A DNA stretch of 40,497 nt from DRYM01 sp964564025 (GCA_964564025.1 CAZLZO010000012.1:1-40497), one strand, 5' to 3'. Positions 7,880-18,274 are shown, counted from the first letter of the stretch. Notes: generated by a model not told the origin, from the letters alone. Numbers and translations are program-made.

Positions 7880-8492
7880 ATTTATAAGTAAAGGTCTCTC
7901 CGCCTAAGGTAAGTACTTGCTTTAAATCTTCCAATACATCAACGTCTAATGATGTAGTACTTGATGAGTAAACTATTACATTCAGTTTTCTCTTAACAGC
8001 CTCTTCTAAATGTTTTCTAAAACTGTTTCTTCCATAACGTAGTGGTATTATGTTGGGAGGGTGTTGGAAAATTATATTAGTTCCGCCATCAGATGAAGGA
8101 ACTAAGACAACGGTTCTCCACATACTACCTAACTTAACTATTTTACATATTTCACTAGGTTTCACTAATGGCGCATCAGCAACTATTACTATTACAGCTT
8201 CAGAATTTAAAACATCAGTAGCATATCTTAATCCCTTTCTTACAGCTTTTATTTGCCCTTCGCCTTTATCCTTTACAAAAAACACGTTTTTTACATAATC
8301 AGCTCTTTTAATTTCATCGCCTGGAGACACTATAACTATGTTACTTACTAATTTACATGAAGATAATGCATAGATAATGTCTTTTAGCATTTCTAAAGTA
8401 AGTCTTTCCCTTTCAAAAGAACTAAGAAAACTTGATAAGCGCATTTTAGATGTTGAAGGATTCTTTACCGGAATTATCGCGGACACTTTCAT
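7839..8492 (-). CDS. cofC: 2-phospho-L-lactate (or PEP) guanylyltransferase
   Basis: The 217-aa protein fits CofC, which activates 2-phospholactate (or phosphoenolpyruvate in some lineages) with GTP for F420 synthesis. It has the glycosyltransferase-A-like start VSAIIPVKNPSTSKMRLSSF, a central VIVIVADAPLVKPSE, and VLVPSSDGGTNIIFQHPP followed by RYGRNSFRKHLEEA, all in the family's order. It starts with an ATGA overlap with the end of cofD and overlaps the next gene at its 3' end. Which of the two phosphate substrates is used cannot be told from sequence alone. Confidence 0.9.
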   Translation of the reverse strand: MKVSAIIPVKNPSTSKMRLSSFLSSFERERLTLEMLKDIIYALSSCKLVSNIVIVSPGDEIKRADYVKNVFFVKDKGEGQIKAVRKGLRYATDVLNSEAVIVIVADAPLVKPSEICKIVKLGSMWRTVVLVPSSDGGTNIIFQHPPNIIPLRYGRNSFRKHLEEAVKRKLNVIVYSSSTTSLDVDVLEDLKQVLTLGGETFTYKFVSEVFRNKRTFS

Positions 8493-9442
8493 TTTACGTC
8501 TTCTCCCAAATTCTTTGCAAACTCCATTATTTTCCTAGCTAACTCCACTTTATCTTTAAGAGTAGCCATTAACGTTTTAGCCGTAATAACCTTTATTTTA
8601 AATTTATCTTCAATAATAGGTTTAATGTCCTTATCAGCGATGTCTATAACTAATCCATCAATTATTTCCTTATAGTATTTAGCAACACCTAATGGTGTAG
8701 GCTCAAAGCCATGTGCCCTCATGAATTTATCGGCTGGTCCGGAAACGGGCTTATTACCTATTATCGGGGAAACAGCTATTACAGGCGCTTTTGCCTCTTT
8801 AAGTGCTTGGAGAATTCCTTTAACCTTTAATATGGGGCCAATGCTATTAATGGGATTGCTGGGACCTATTATTATGACTTTAGCTTTTAATATTGTTTGA
8901 AGAATTTCTTGAGTGGCTTTAGCTCTCTCTATTCCCTTAAAAAACACTCTTCTAACTCTCGGTTCAAACCTGTATTTTACTAAGTACTCTTGAACATTAA
9001 GTACTCTACCATCTACTGTTTCAACGAATGTTTCAACATGCTCATTGCACATAGGGTAAATGTGTGCTTTAATGCCCAGTTTTTTAGTGATATACTTAGT
9101 AAAGTCGGTTAGTGATAAACCTTTGTTTAAAAGATGCGTTCTAATTACATGTATTGCTAAGTCTTTATCTCCAATGTTAAACCATGTTTTTTCTAAACCA
9201 TATTTTCTAGCTTGGGAAAGGAAATTAAAGGTGTCGCTTTTTAAACCCCAATACTTCTCTTTATCTAGAAAATCTGCAAATAGATAGATGATAGTATCTA
9301 GATCTGGTGATACGTAAAGTCCATTCCAGTAAATGTCATCTGCTGTATTGACAATAACGGCTATTTCGTTATCGCTTACTATTTCTCTAAAGCCTTCAAT
9401 AAGCTTCGGTGTTCCTGTACCTCCGCTAAGAAATACTATCAT
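8489..9442 (-). CDS. cofD: 2-phospho-L-lactate transferase
   Basis: The 317-aa protein is CofD, which joins the Fo deazaflavin to the activated phospholactyl group to give F420-0. Typical elements are FLSGGTGTPKLIEGFREIV at the N-terminus, NTADDIYWNGLYVSPDLDTI near residue 32, a middle WFNIGDKDLAIHVIRTHLL, and GPSNPINSIGPIL and GNKPVSGPADKFM in the C-terminal half. It is first in the minus-strand order cofD-cofC-NTase A-NTase B-cofE. Fo synthase genes (cofG/cofH) are not in the window. Upstream lies cysS with a 56-bp gap. Confidence 0.94.
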   Translation of the reverse strand: MIVFLSGGTGTPKLIEGFREIVSDNEIAVIVNTADDIYWNGLYVSPDLDTIIYLFADFLDKEKYWGLKSDTFNFLSQARKYGLEKTWFNIGDKDLAIHVIRTHLLNKGLSLTDFTKYITKKLGIKAHIYPMCNEHVETFVETVDGRVLNVQEYLVKYRFEPRVRRVFFKGIERAKATQEILQTILKAKVIIIGPSNPINSIGPILKVKGILQALKEAKAPVIAVSPIIGNKPVSGPADKFMRAHGFEPTPLGVAKYYKEIIDGLVIDIADKDIKPIIEDKFKIKVITAKTLMATLKDKVELARKIMEFAKNLGEDVK

Positions 9443-9498
9443 ATCGTTATCCTCATGGTGTGCTTAGCTTATGAAGAGGTAAATAGGTTTTATTAATG

Positions 9499-10926
9499 TT
9501 AGTACTCTATAATCCATGTTGTTTTATCTTTTGAATCAAAAAGTTTTACCCCGACTTTTGAAAGAGCTTCTCTTATTTTATCTGATACTTCATACTGCTT
9601 CCTCATTCTGAACTCATGTCTCACAGTAACTATAGCCTCTACTATGCTGTTTAGCTTCTTCTCAACATCTTCTGCACCATAAAAATATTTGTCAAGTACA
9701 CCTAGAACCTCATTTATTTCCTTAAATACTGAAAATACGAGTAGTGCTAAAGTGTAAAATGGGCTTTCTTCAAGCTTTCTCATACTAAAACTTATTAGTT
9801 CATGAAGATAAGGCATGGCTTTAGCCATGTTAAAGTCGTCATTTAACCCTTCAAAAAACATTCTCTTAAGAAAAACTATTCTATCAACAACTTTCTTAAT
9901 TTCACTTTCAACCCTATATGGGGGTTCCCCACTTAAAATTATTCTTTTAGAATCTTCAACAACTTTAACTAATCTATTGTACAGTAATTTAGTGTGTTCT
10001 AGGCCTTCCCATGTAAAATCCATGGGATTCCTATAGTATGAGCTTAAGAGGTAAAGTCTCAGAACTTCCGGCTTATATTTCTTGAATATTTCATGAACCG
10101 AAATTATGTTACCTAAGCTTTTACTCATTTTTTCTCCTTTAATAGTGAGGTATCCTACATGAAGCCAGTATTTAACCCATGGTTTAAGTCCAAATCTAGC
10201 TTCGCTTTGGGCTATTTCATTTTCATGGTGTGGAAATATTAAGTCCTGACCTCCCCCATGAATATCAAACTGAGGCCCTAAATACTTACTACTCATAACT
10301 GAACATTCAATATGCCACCCTGGTCTTCCAGGACCCCATGGACTATTCCACCAAGGCTCCCCAGGCTTAGCTTTTTTCCACAATGCAAAGTCATATGGTT
10401 TCTTTTTTTCCTTCAAAACCTCTTCCTCTTGCCTCCATTCCTCCTTAAATTTCCTTTTAGATAGCTTACCGTAATCAGGGAATTTATCGACGTTAAAGTA
10501 AACGCTTCCATTACTTTCATAAGCATATCCCTTACTTATGAGATCTCTTATGAACTCTATTATGTCCCTTATGTGCTCAGTAACCTTAGGCATAACGTGG
10601 GGCATTTTAATATTTAACTTTGAGAGAACTTCAATAAACTCGTTAGTATATTTTTCCGGAACTTCATTCCAACTAACATTAAGTTCTCGAGCTTTCCTAA
10701 TTATTTTATCGTCAATATCCGTAATATTCATAACATGAAATACTGTGTATCCTAAATACTCTAAATACCTCCTTACAAGATCAAAAACGACATATGTTCT
10801 AGCATGCCCAACGTGAGTATGATCGTAAGGTGTAGGTCCGCAAACATATATTCTAACAAGTCCCGGTATTAGCGGTTCAAAAGTCTCTTTCCTTCCTGTT
10901 AAAGTGTTAGTTACCTTTAAAACCAT
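9499..10926 (-). CDS. cysS: Cysteinyl-tRNA synthetase
   Basis: The 475-aa protein is a class I aminoacyl-tRNA synthetase. It has the HIGH-region YVCGPTPYDHTHVGHART near residue 27 with the zinc-ligand cysteine, the zinc-site segment HIECSVMSSKYLG, the IHGGGQDLIFPHHENE block, and the KMSKS loop GEKMSKSLGNIIS near residue 265. The length is standard for CysS. It charges tRNA-Cys with cysteine. A TATA-like stretch (10975-10988, minus strand) lies about 50 bp before the ATG. Confidence 0.96.
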   Translation of the reverse strand: MVLKVTNTLTGRKETFEPLIPGLVRIYVCGPTPYDHTHVGHARTYVVFDLVRRYLEYLGYTVFHVMNITDIDDKIIRKARELNVSWNEVPEKYTNEFIEVLSKLNIKMPHVMPKVTEHIRDIIEFIRDLISKGYAYESNGSVYFNVDKFPDYGKLSKRKFKEEWRQEEEVLKEKKKPYDFALWKKAKPGEPWWNSPWGPGRPGWHIECSVMSSKYLGPQFDIHGGGQDLIFPHHENEIAQSEARFGLKPWVKYWLHVGYLTIKGEKMSKSLGNIISVHEIFKKYKPEVLRLYLLSSYYRNPMDFTWEGLEHTKLLYNRLVKVVEDSKRIILSGEPPYRVESEIKKVVDRIVFLKRMFFEGLNDDFNMAKAMPYLHELISFSMRKLEESPFYTLALLVFSVFKEINEVLGVLDKYFYGAEDVEKKLNSIVEAIVTVRHEFRMRKQYEVSDKIREALSKVGVKLFDSKDKTTWIIEY

Positions 10927-10974
10927 GAATATTTCCCCTATTATTCCCTTACTTACTATCTTAGCTTTAGAATC

Positions 10975-10988
10975 GGTTTAAATTAAAA
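10975..10988 (-). promoter_or_regulatory. TATA-like promoter of cysS
   Basis: The minus-strand stretch ttttaatttaaacc lies 50-60 bp upstream of the cysS ATG and may drive cysS and perhaps the downstream F420 operon. The rest of the 262-bp gap to the beta-CASP gene holds only AT-rich sequence, including a second TATA-like element (aataaataaatt, about 11125-11138) facing the plus strand. Confidence 0.35.
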
Positions 10989-11188
10989 TTTATGGCATTC
11001 TCATTTACTATAAAATTACGGATCCTAATTTCAATTATCCTAAGAAACCTCATTAAGGCTTAGTCCACATATAATCAGTGCTAATATAAGCTAATGTGTT
11101 ATAGTGTCATTATGATTTTAAGAAATAAATAAATTCCGTACCCCTAAGAACACTATGTCAGAGTCTCCCAACAGTATGAGGGATACTA

Positions 11189-12217
11189 TTGACTCTAATG
11201 TTTAGTAAGACAATAAGTAATTTACTTTCTAAAGTTAAGATAACTCATCAACACGCTATAGTATTTAAAGACATAGTTTCTATAGATGGACACTACGAGA
11301 ACTCTATAGTGCGCATAGTTACTCATGCTCATAAAGATCATCTCTATGGATTAACTGTAAGTGTTAAGGAAAGCTCTCTAATAGCCATGACCAAGGCTAC
11401 ACATGATATTCTCCTCGCCTTAGGCTACCGCTTACCTAGAAGCAAAACATTACCTTTAAATTATGGGCAAGAATTCAGAATAGGCGATTTAACTTTATCT
11501 TTGCATAAAGCTAAGCATATTATTGGTGCAGCGCAAGTTTTAGCCGTAGATTCTGATAATTCAAGACTAGTTTATACCGGAGATTTCAAATTACCATCGA
11601 CACCGATTTTGGAAGCAGATCTTCTCGTAATAGAAGCAACTTATGGTAATCCTGAACATACAAGACCCTTTAAATACGAAGTTGAAAGCCTCTTCATAGA
11701 CCTGGTTAAATCAAGTCTTCCTAAAGGACCTGTCTACATTTTTGGTTACCATGGAAAACTTCAGGAAGCTATGGAAATACTTAGATCTGGAGGAATAGAA
11801 GCACCATTCATAGCTCCTAAGAAAGTTTATGATGTAACACTTGCAGCTATGAAGCATGGGTTAAAGGTTGAAGGACTTTACTATGATAAAACATTGGAAG
11901 CTGAGGAAATAATGAGAAGCAAGTGGTACGTTTACTTCGCCCACATGAACACGTCGAAGAAAACATTTTACCATAGAGTTTCTTCTTTAAGCATTGTCCT
12001 TTCCGGTTGGGAATTTAAAGAACCACTTAGAAGAATAAATGACAAAACGTATCTTGTCGCTTTAAGTGACCATGCAGATTTCGAGCAACTACTTGAATAT
12101 GTTGAAGAATCTAAACCGAAAGTCGTAGTAACTGATGCTTCTCGTGAAGGCTCGGCTCACATGTTAGCTAAGGAAATTAGAAGAAGGTTCTCAATACCGG
12201 CCATAGCTCTTCCATAA
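11189..12217 (+). CDS. Metallo-beta-lactamase fold, beta-CASP family nuclease-like protein
   Basis: The 342-aa protein has the metallo-beta-lactamase metal motifs in order: THAHKDHLYG near residue 46, HKAKHIIGAAQ near residue 107, and YTGDFKL near residue 130. It continues with IEATYG and ends with ALSDHADFEQLLEYVEE, which fit beta-CASP motifs. Proteins of this type are RNA or DNA nucleases. It is much shorter than archaeal CPSF-like nucleases and lacks their N-terminal KH domains, so it may belong to the smaller exonuclease-like branch. The TTG start at 11189 follows a gagggata site; an ATG lies three codons in. It precedes reverse gyrase by 71 bp on the same strand. Confidence 0.83.
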   Translation: MTLMFSKTISNLLSKVKITHQHAIVFKDIVSIDGHYENSIVRIVTHAHKDHLYGLTVSVKESSLIAMTKATHDILLALGYRLPRSKTLPLNYGQEFRIGDLTLSLHKAKHIIGAAQVLAVDSDNSRLVYTGDFKLPSTPILEADLLVIEATYGNPEHTRPFKYEVESLFIDLVKSSLPKGPVYIFGYHGKLQEAMEILRSGGIEAPFIAPKKVYDVTLAAMKHGLKVEGLYYDKTLEAEEIMRSKWYVYFAHMNTSKKTFYHRVSSLSIVLSGWEFKEPLRRINDKTYLVALSDHADFEQLLEYVEESKPKVVVTDASREGSAHMLAKEIRRRFSIPAIALP

Positions 12218-12288
12218 TGTAGCATAAACGTTTTTAAGAAGCTAAGAGAAGCTAACGTTTTGAGCGAAAAAGTGAAGAGAGTGAATAC

Positions 12289-15200
12289 ATGGTTTTAGCA
12301 ATATTCAAAGATCTTTGCCCTAACTGCGGTAGTAACATAACCTCTGAAAGATTAGAAAAAGGTTTACCATGTGAAAAATGCTTACCTGATCTTACCTTAA
12401 AATTCCCCATAGTTAAAGGCTTCCTTATTAACGTTTGGAATGTTGAAGAAGAAGTAAATAGGATAAATGAGCTTTTTATTCAAGCAATAGGTTCTAAAAT
12501 GTGGGGTCTTCAGAGACTTTGGGCTAGGAGGTTTCTTAATGGTGAAAGCTTTGCTATGGTAGCTCCTACGGGCAGTGGAAAAACGACTGCACAAATAATT
12601 TTTAGTCTTTATGCTTCATCAAACTTTGGAAGTAGGGTCTTAATATTACTTCCAACAAGCCTTTTAGTTCATCAAGTGCAAGGAAAAATTCTCGAAATAC
12701 GTTCTAAACTAGGCTTTAATGATGTTTTAGTAGCAACCTATCATAGTTTACTTAGTGAGAAACAGAAGCAAATGGAGCTAGCTAATGTCGAAGAATCATC
12801 AATAATTATTACAACACCAATAAGCTTAATGAAGAGAGCTGAGCTACAACAGAAAATAAACATAGCTTTCATAGATGACGTAGATAGCTTCCTCAGAAGA
12901 AGCAAAAGCGTAGATGTAGTACTTAGAATGCTTAACGTTACTTCCGAGGAAATAGCGCTTATTGAAAAAGCACAGAAAATGGAAAGTGAAGCAAGAAAGC
13001 TTTCTAGAGACAACCCTGAAGAGGCAAGAGAACTTTTAAACAGAGCATATGAGCTAAAAAGGAAAGTTAGAGATAACGTAAAGGGACAAATCATAGTTAG
13101 CGGAGCTACACAAACAGCTAGAAGAACAAAGAGAGTTAAACTACTTAGTTCACTCTTCGGATTTACAGTAGGAGGCAAGGTTGAAGTAGGTAGAAATATT
13201 GTAGACACGTATCTTAAACCTTCAACATCAGTTGAAGAAGCAGTTTTAGAAATAGTTAAGAAACTGGGAAGCGGGGGATTAATCTACGTACCCATGGATA
13301 AAGGAGCAGACTATGTTAAGAAAATAACCGAATACCTTAAGGGAGAGGGGCTTAACGTTGAAGCTTACCTCGGCGCTAGAAAGAGAGTGTTTGAAAAATA
13401 CGTTTTAGGAGAAATAGACGCTTTAGTCGGTATAGCTTCCTATAGAAGTCCTTTAACTAGAGGAATAGACTTACCCGAAAGAGTAAGGTACGCTGTTTTC
13501 GCTGGAGTACCTAAGTTTAAAATAAGAATTAGTGTTGACGAGTTTCAGCCTAGCCGGTGGCTCATACTTCTAAATGAAATTAAAGACGCAATATACGATA
13601 AATACCCAAGAATGTTCGACAGAGTTCTTGGAGGCTTAATTAGAGTAAGAACAGCTACTAGAGATGTTTTAGAAAAAGTTAGGGAGGCATTAGCTGAAAA
13701 TAAAGAGCTTGAAGGATATCCTGAATTTGTTCGCAGAATAGCTAAGGAAACTTTAGATTTCCTACATAATGTATTGAAAGATAAGGACGTACTCGAAAGG
13801 CTAAGGAGAAGCCCTACAATAACGTTTGGAGGTAAGGAAGGAGAATACTTCTTCATAATACCTGATGCTACGGCATATATTCAAGCAAGCGGCAGAACAA
13901 GTAGACTTTATATTGGAGGATTGACTAAAGGCTTAAGCATCATAGTTATTGATGAGGAGAAAGCCTTCAACTCTCTACTTAAAAACCTAAAGTGGCTTTT
14001 AGAAACAGTAGAATTTCATAACTTTAGTGAAATAGATTTGGAAAGCATAATAAAGGAAATAGATGAAGACAGAAGAAAAGTTAAACTAGCAATCGAAGGT
14101 AAATATAGACCTAAAGAACATGAACTTATGAAAACAACGTTATTTATTGTAGAGTCACCTAATAAGGCAAGAACCATTTCTAAAATGTTTGGCAAACCAA
14201 CGAGAAAAACTATAGGATCTCTGCAAACTTATGAAATCATAACAGAAAACAGACTTATGATAATCACTGCAACAGGAGGTCACATTTTAGATTTAGTAAA
14301 AGATGATGGAGTTTTTGGAGTAAGGGTTGTTAATAAAAAGTTTATACCCATATACAAGCCAATCAAGAGATGTATTAGATGCGGCAGAGATGTTCCGGAA
14401 GAGGAAGATATTTGTCCCTATTGTGGAGGAAAAGTGTTTGTTGAAAGTAGACCCGTCATTAACGCGTTAAGACAGCTTGCAAGCCAAGTAGATGAAGTTC
14501 TTGTAGGAACGGATCCTGATAGTGAAGGTGAGAAAATAGCATGGGACATCACGTTACTACTTAAGCCTCTAAATAGGAACATTTGGAGAGTAAGGTTCCA
14601 TGAAGTCACTAGAAGAGGGCTTCAAGAAGCCCTTTCAAAACCTTCAACAATAGATGAAAACCTAGTAAAAGCACAAGTTGTTAGAAGAATAGAGGATCGA
14701 TGGATAGGATTTAGTCTAAGCCCAATACTATGGAAGGAATTCGGAATAAACTATCTCTCAGCAGGACGTGTTCAAACACCGGTTCTCGGATGGATTGTCG
14801 ATAGAACTGAGAAAAATAAGAAGAAAATAGAGTTAATAACGCTTAAACCTAAAGGAATAAATCTCAAACTAATATTCAAGGCTCCTAAGGGATCTGGAGA
14901 GCGAATATTAAAGAAAGGAAAAGTAGCAATAAGCAATGTGAAGAAAGAAATTATTGAAGTAAATCCGCCACCCCCTTACACAACAGATTCCATGCTTTCA
15001 GAAGCATCAAAGATTCTTAAAATACCTGCACCTTCCATTATGGATGCTGCTCAAAGACTTTTTGAAGCAGGCCTTATAACCTATCATAGAACTGATAGTA
15101 CCACTGTAAGTAATGTAGGAATAGCTATAGCTAAAGACTTTATAACTAGAGTTTACGGTGAAGAATACTTTAAGCCGAGAAAATGGGAGAGGCCAGGAGC

Positions 15201-15912
15201 CCATGAATGTATTAGACCTACAAGACCTTTAGATTCACGACAAATAAGGTCCTTAAGGGCAGCTGGGGTTCTTAGACTAGCCGTTCCTCTAAGACAAGAC
15301 GACTTTAGACTTTACGATTTAATATTTCGAAGATTCATGATGAGTCAAATGGCGCCAGCAAAGGTTGAGAAGATTTCGTTCAAACTTGTATTTGATGATA
15401 TTGAAAGAGAATTTACTTTTACTTCGAAAGTGTTGTTTAAAGGGTTCACAGCACTCTCCAAATACTATGTCATGGAGGAGGCAGCAACAATAACTGAAGG
15501 AGAATATGAAGTTGAAGACTTAAGCGTCCGCTTAGTTCCGGAATATCCTCTTTACTCCTATAGCGACGTAGTTGATTTGATGAAGGAAAAAAGCATAGGC
15601 AGACCATCAACATATGCTAAAATACTTCAAAATCTTAGACGCCGAGGCTACATAATTGAAGTTGGAAAAGGCAAGCTTGTTGCAACAGCTCGAGGCAAAG
15701 AAGTTTTTCAATATTTATCAAGAAAATTCAATGAATTAGTTGACGAAGAGAGAACACGCTTATTACAAAAGAGAATAGACGATATAGAGCTGGGAAAGAC
15801 AAGTTACATAGATGTTTTAGAAGAATTCTATAGGGAAACAAAGAATGTTTTGTCAGAAGCCAAGAAAAGGGGAGTTGTTTATCCCACATTTAATGAAGAG
15901 TATTTACAATAG
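12289..15912 (+). CDS. rgy: Reverse gyrase
   Basis: The 1207-aa protein introduces positive supercoils into DNA with ATP and is the marker enzyme of hyperthermophiles. It shows an N-terminal zinc finger (Cys10, 13, 28, 31), a helicase-like half with Walker A APTGSGKTT at 92-100 and the atypical Walker B FIDDVDS, then a topoisomerase IA half beginning LFIVESPNKARTIS (Toprim) with GTDPDSEGEKIAWD, an internal zinc finger CIRCGRDVPEEEDICPYCGG, and the active-site Tyr (about residue 932) in GLITYHRTDSTT. It is a single full-length chain, neither split nor with an intein. It is probably co-oriented but separately expressed from the upstream beta-CASP gene. Confidence 0.98.
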   Translation: MVLAIFKDLCPNCGSNITSERLEKGLPCEKCLPDLTLKFPIVKGFLINVWNVEEEVNRINELFIQAIGSKMWGLQRLWARRFLNGESFAMVAPTGSGKTTAQIIFSLYASSNFGSRVLILLPTSLLVHQVQGKILEIRSKLGFNDVLVATYHSLLSEKQKQMELANVEESSIIITTPISLMKRAELQQKINIAFIDDVDSFLRRSKSVDVVLRMLNVTSEEIALIEKAQKMESEARKLSRDNPEEARELLNRAYELKRKVRDNVKGQIIVSGATQTARRTKRVKLLSSLFGFTVGGKVEVGRNIVDTYLKPSTSVEEAVLEIVKKLGSGGLIYVPMDKGADYVKKITEYLKGEGLNVEAYLGARKRVFEKYVLGEIDALVGIASYRSPLTRGIDLPERVRYAVFAGVPKFKIRISVDEFQPSRWLILLNEIKDAIYDKYPRMFDRVLGGLIRVRTATRDVLEKVREALAENKELEGYPEFVRRIAKETLDFLHNVLKDKDVLERLRRSPTITFGGKEGEYFFIIPDATAYIQASGRTSRLYIGGLTKGLSIIVIDEEKAFNSLLKNLKWLLETVEFHNFSEIDLESIIKEIDEDRRKVKLAIEGKYRPKEHELMKTTLFIVESPNKARTISKMFGKPTRKTIGSLQTYEIITENRLMIITATGGHILDLVKDDGVFGVRVVNKKFIPIYKPIKRCIRCGRDVPEEEDICPYCGGKVFVESRPVINALRQLASQVDEVLVGTDPDSEGEKIAWDITLLLKPLNRNIWRVRFHEVTRRGLQEALSKPSTIDENLVKAQVVRRIEDRWIGFSLSPILWKEFGINYLSAGRVQTPVLGWIVDRTEKNKKKIELITLKPKGINLKLIFKAPKGSGERILKKGKVAISNVKKEIIEVNPPPPYTTDSMLSEASKILKIPAPSIMDAAQRLFEAGLITYHRTDSTTVSNVGIAIAKDFITRVYGEEYFKPRKWERPGAHECIRPTRPLDSRQIRSLRAAGVLRLAVPLRQDDFRLYDLIFRRFMMSQMAPAKVEKISFKLVFDDIEREFTFTSKVLFKGFTALSKYYVMEEAATITEGEYEVEDLSVRLVPEYPLYSYSDVVDLMKEKSIGRPSTYAKILQNLRRRGYIIEVGKGKLVATARGKEVFQYLSRKFNELVDEERTRLLQKRIDDIELGKTSYIDVLEEFYRETKNVLSEAKKRGVVYPTFNEEYLQ

Positions 15913-15921
15913 GTAATTAAG

Positions 15922-17298
15922 CTACAACTTCTCTATTCTAACAAAATCTGTAGCCGCCTTTCTCATACCGCGAATAACAATAACTATGTCTCCTGAAGTT
16001 AATTCTCCCCTCTCCTCCAAAACTTCGCTAGCTTTTTCCCAAAAATTATCGGGGGAAGAATCTCTTAGATAACATGGGTTAATAGCTCTAAGTATTTTAA
16101 GCTGTCTAGCCACTCTTCTATTATTAGTCACAATATACACTGGTACTTTGGGCCTGTATCTCGAAAGTCTTATGGCTGTAGCTCCTGAGCGAGTAAAAGC
16201 AACAATTTTAGCGCCTAAAGACTCCGCTAATAAAACTATTCCTTTAGCAAATTTATCATATATTGTTTCATTTATTCCATTAATTTTTTTCTCAAAAGGC
16301 GAAGCAGCTTCAATTATTTTTCTAAGCCACCTAACAGCTTCTATAGGATATTTCCCTACGGCCGTTTCATTTGAAAGCATTAATGCGTCGGCTCCCTGTT
16401 CTACTACCGTCATTATGTCAACTACTTCACTGCGCGTGGGTATAGGGTTGTTAACCATGGATTCTAGGAGTTGAGTAGCTACAATTGATGGTTTACCATA
16501 AGCTAAAGCCCTATTAATTATGAGGCTCTGTATTTTAGGTATCTCAACAAGTTTAAAATACATCCCCAAATCTCCTCTAGCAACTAAAACAGCATCAGCT
16601 TCTTTAACTATTTCATCTATCCTTTCAACAGCGCTTTTTGTTTCAATTTTAGCGATTATTTTTATATTCTCCCCTCCAAATTCGTTCAAGAGCTTTCTTA
16701 ATCTTTCAATATCACCTGATGATCTTACAAAGGATAGAGCAACAAAGTCAAATCCTTTAGAAACGGCATATTTCACATCTTTTATATCTTTTGATGTTAA
16801 AGCTGGGCCTAATATTTCCTTACCCTTTATTGCAAAAGTTCTTTTAGACTTAATTACACCGTCGTTTAAAACAAGGCATTTTATTTTTTCGGCTAAAACT
16901 TCTTCAACAAGTAATGCTATTTTACCATCATCTAGAAGTAATTCATCACCTTCCTCTATTTGGTTGTATGCTCGCTTATTAGGTAAAGGTATGAGCTTAG
17001 ATTTCGCATCTCCTTTAAAGGAATTAATAATGTAAATTCTTTCTCCCTTTCTTAAAATAAACTCTTCAACATCACCTAGTCTGATTGTAGGGCCCGCGAG
17101 GTCGGCTATCAAAGGTATTTCTCTCCCAAACTTCTCCTCTACATATCTTATATGGGATATTGCTTCATCTCTTTCCTCATATGTGCCATGTGAGAAATTG
17201 AATCGAAAAGCATCTACACCTTCACGAACAAGCTTCGTAATAACATCTAAGCTCATAGACGAAGGACCTATTGTCGCTATTATCTTAGCTCTTCCCAA
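15922..17298 (-). CDS. pyk: Pyruvate kinase
   Basis: The 458-aa protein converts phosphoenolpyruvate and ADP to pyruvate and ATP in glycolysis. Visible signatures are AKIIATIGPSSMSLDVI at the N-terminus, AFRFNFSHGTYEERDE, the catalytic-lysine block IKIIAKIETKSAV, ARGDLGMYFKLVEIPKIQ and ATQLLESMVNNPIPTRSEV, then MLSNETAVGKYPIEAV. The C-terminal regulatory domain is present. The length is usual for archaeal enzymes. It is convergent with reverse gyrase (9-bp gap) and divergent from the DUF2192-like gene. Confidence 0.96.
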   Translation of the reverse strand: MGRAKIIATIGPSSMSLDVITKLVREGVDAFRFNFSHGTYEERDEAISHIRYVEEKFGREIPLIADLAGPTIRLGDVEEFILRKGERIYIINSFKGDAKSKLIPLPNKRAYNQIEEGDELLLDDGKIALLVEEVLAEKIKCLVLNDGVIKSKRTFAIKGKEILGPALTSKDIKDVKYAVSKGFDFVALSFVRSSGDIERLRKLLNEFGGENIKIIAKIETKSAVERIDEIVKEADAVLVARGDLGMYFKLVEIPKIQSLIINRALAYGKPSIVATQLLESMVNNPIPTRSEVVDIMTVVEQGADALMLSNETAVGKYPIEAVRWLRKIIEAASPFEKKINGINETIYDKFAKGIVLLAESLGAKIVAFTRSGATAIRLSRYRPKVPVYIVTNNRRVARQLKILRAINPCYLRDSSPDNFWEKASEVLEERGELTSGDIVIVIRGMRKAATDFVRIEKL

Positions 17299-17439
17299 CG
17301 AATATTCAACCTCCCCTCTAATCTCTCGTTGTAAAAATATTTAAGTAAGCTAGTTTCATCTAAACGTTGGAATCTACCGGTAACTATTAAAGCCTACAAG
17401 CTTTATAAGCAACCCATGTTCTCTTCTAAAACAAAATAA

Positions 17440-18207
17440 TTGAAGAAAAGCTTAACATGCTATAATAGGGTGGTAAGTATAAGAAGTAATCCTTATAGGA
17501 GTAGAATAGAGGCTTTAATAAAAGTTTGGAGCGAAATAACTTCTTCAAATAGGAGGGATTGGACAAGGGAGGAACTTGCAGACCTTGTTTTTGCAGAGTA
17601 CTCTAAAAGAAGAATAGAGCCTTTACGTGGAAAGCAAAGACCACCAGACATTTTCGAAAAAGAACTTTCAAGCCTCTATTATGTTGGAAAATATGGCTTA
17701 GGCTTATCTGATGAATATCCGGAAATATTTGAAGGACCTCTCTCACTTGAAAGCAAAATTGATAAAATACTTGGAAAAATAGCTGACAATGAAGACTTTA
17801 ATTTAAGAGATTATTTAGGGGATTTAGATAAAAACACTTTGATAAAAATACTGCGTGTTCCATTTACAGGAGTGATTCTGGGCTTCATTGATGAGAAATT
17901 GTTTTCGGTTTTCATGAATAAATTGACTCAAGAATATCCGGAATTTGAAGACACCATTAAGAATTACAAAAGATTCTACATAGCATTTAAACTAGCCGAG
18001 TCCATAGCTAAGAGGGAGGTTAGAAATAAAGTTGCAAAGGAAGCTCTTAAACATGCAATAGCTGTTAGAATAAATTCGCAAAAGAATATGCCTAGTGATA
18101 AATACGTCTACACTATAGCGTCGGAGGTTTTCAAAATACCATCGAAAATTTTACAAAAAATTCTTTCACTACATTCTAAGCAAAAACAGCAGAGAAACTA
18201 CGAATAA
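17440..18207 (+). CDS. DUF2192-like protein
   Basis: The 255-aa, charged and helix-rich protein resembles the archaeal DUF2192 family. The shared look is YRSRIEALIKVWSEITSSN, a following WTREELADLVFAEYSKRRI and then PLRGKQRPPDIFEKELSSLY with VGKYGLGLSDEYPEIF. No catalytic motif or membrane segment is evident; function is unknown. A TATA-like box (ctttataag, about 17401-17409) allows the TTG at 17440 as a near-leaderless start; a GTG at 17470 is an alternative closer to the conserved region. It stands alone between pyk and the FrhB-like gene. Confidence 0.65.
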   Translation: MKKSLTCYNRVVSIRSNPYRSRIEALIKVWSEITSSNRRDWTREELADLVFAEYSKRRIEPLRGKQRPPDIFEKELSSLYYVGKYGLGLSDEYPEIFEGPLSLESKIDKILGKIADNEDFNLRDYLGDLDKNTLIKILRVPFTGVILGFIDEKLFSVFMNKLTQEYPEFEDTIKNYKRFYIAFKLAESIAKREVRNKVAKEALKHAIAVRINSQKNMPSDKYVYTIASEVFKIPSKILQKILSLHSKQKQQRNYE

Positions 18208-18274
18208 TTATTATGTTTTTATTGTTTTCATCTAGGGGTTTTAGATTTCTCTATGGGAAAACATTATTAATACC

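Noticed and set aside
12741..13208. 155-codon minus-strand ORF inside reverse gyrase
   Set aside because: Ser/Leu/Phe-rich antisense shadow of a conserved helicase domain.
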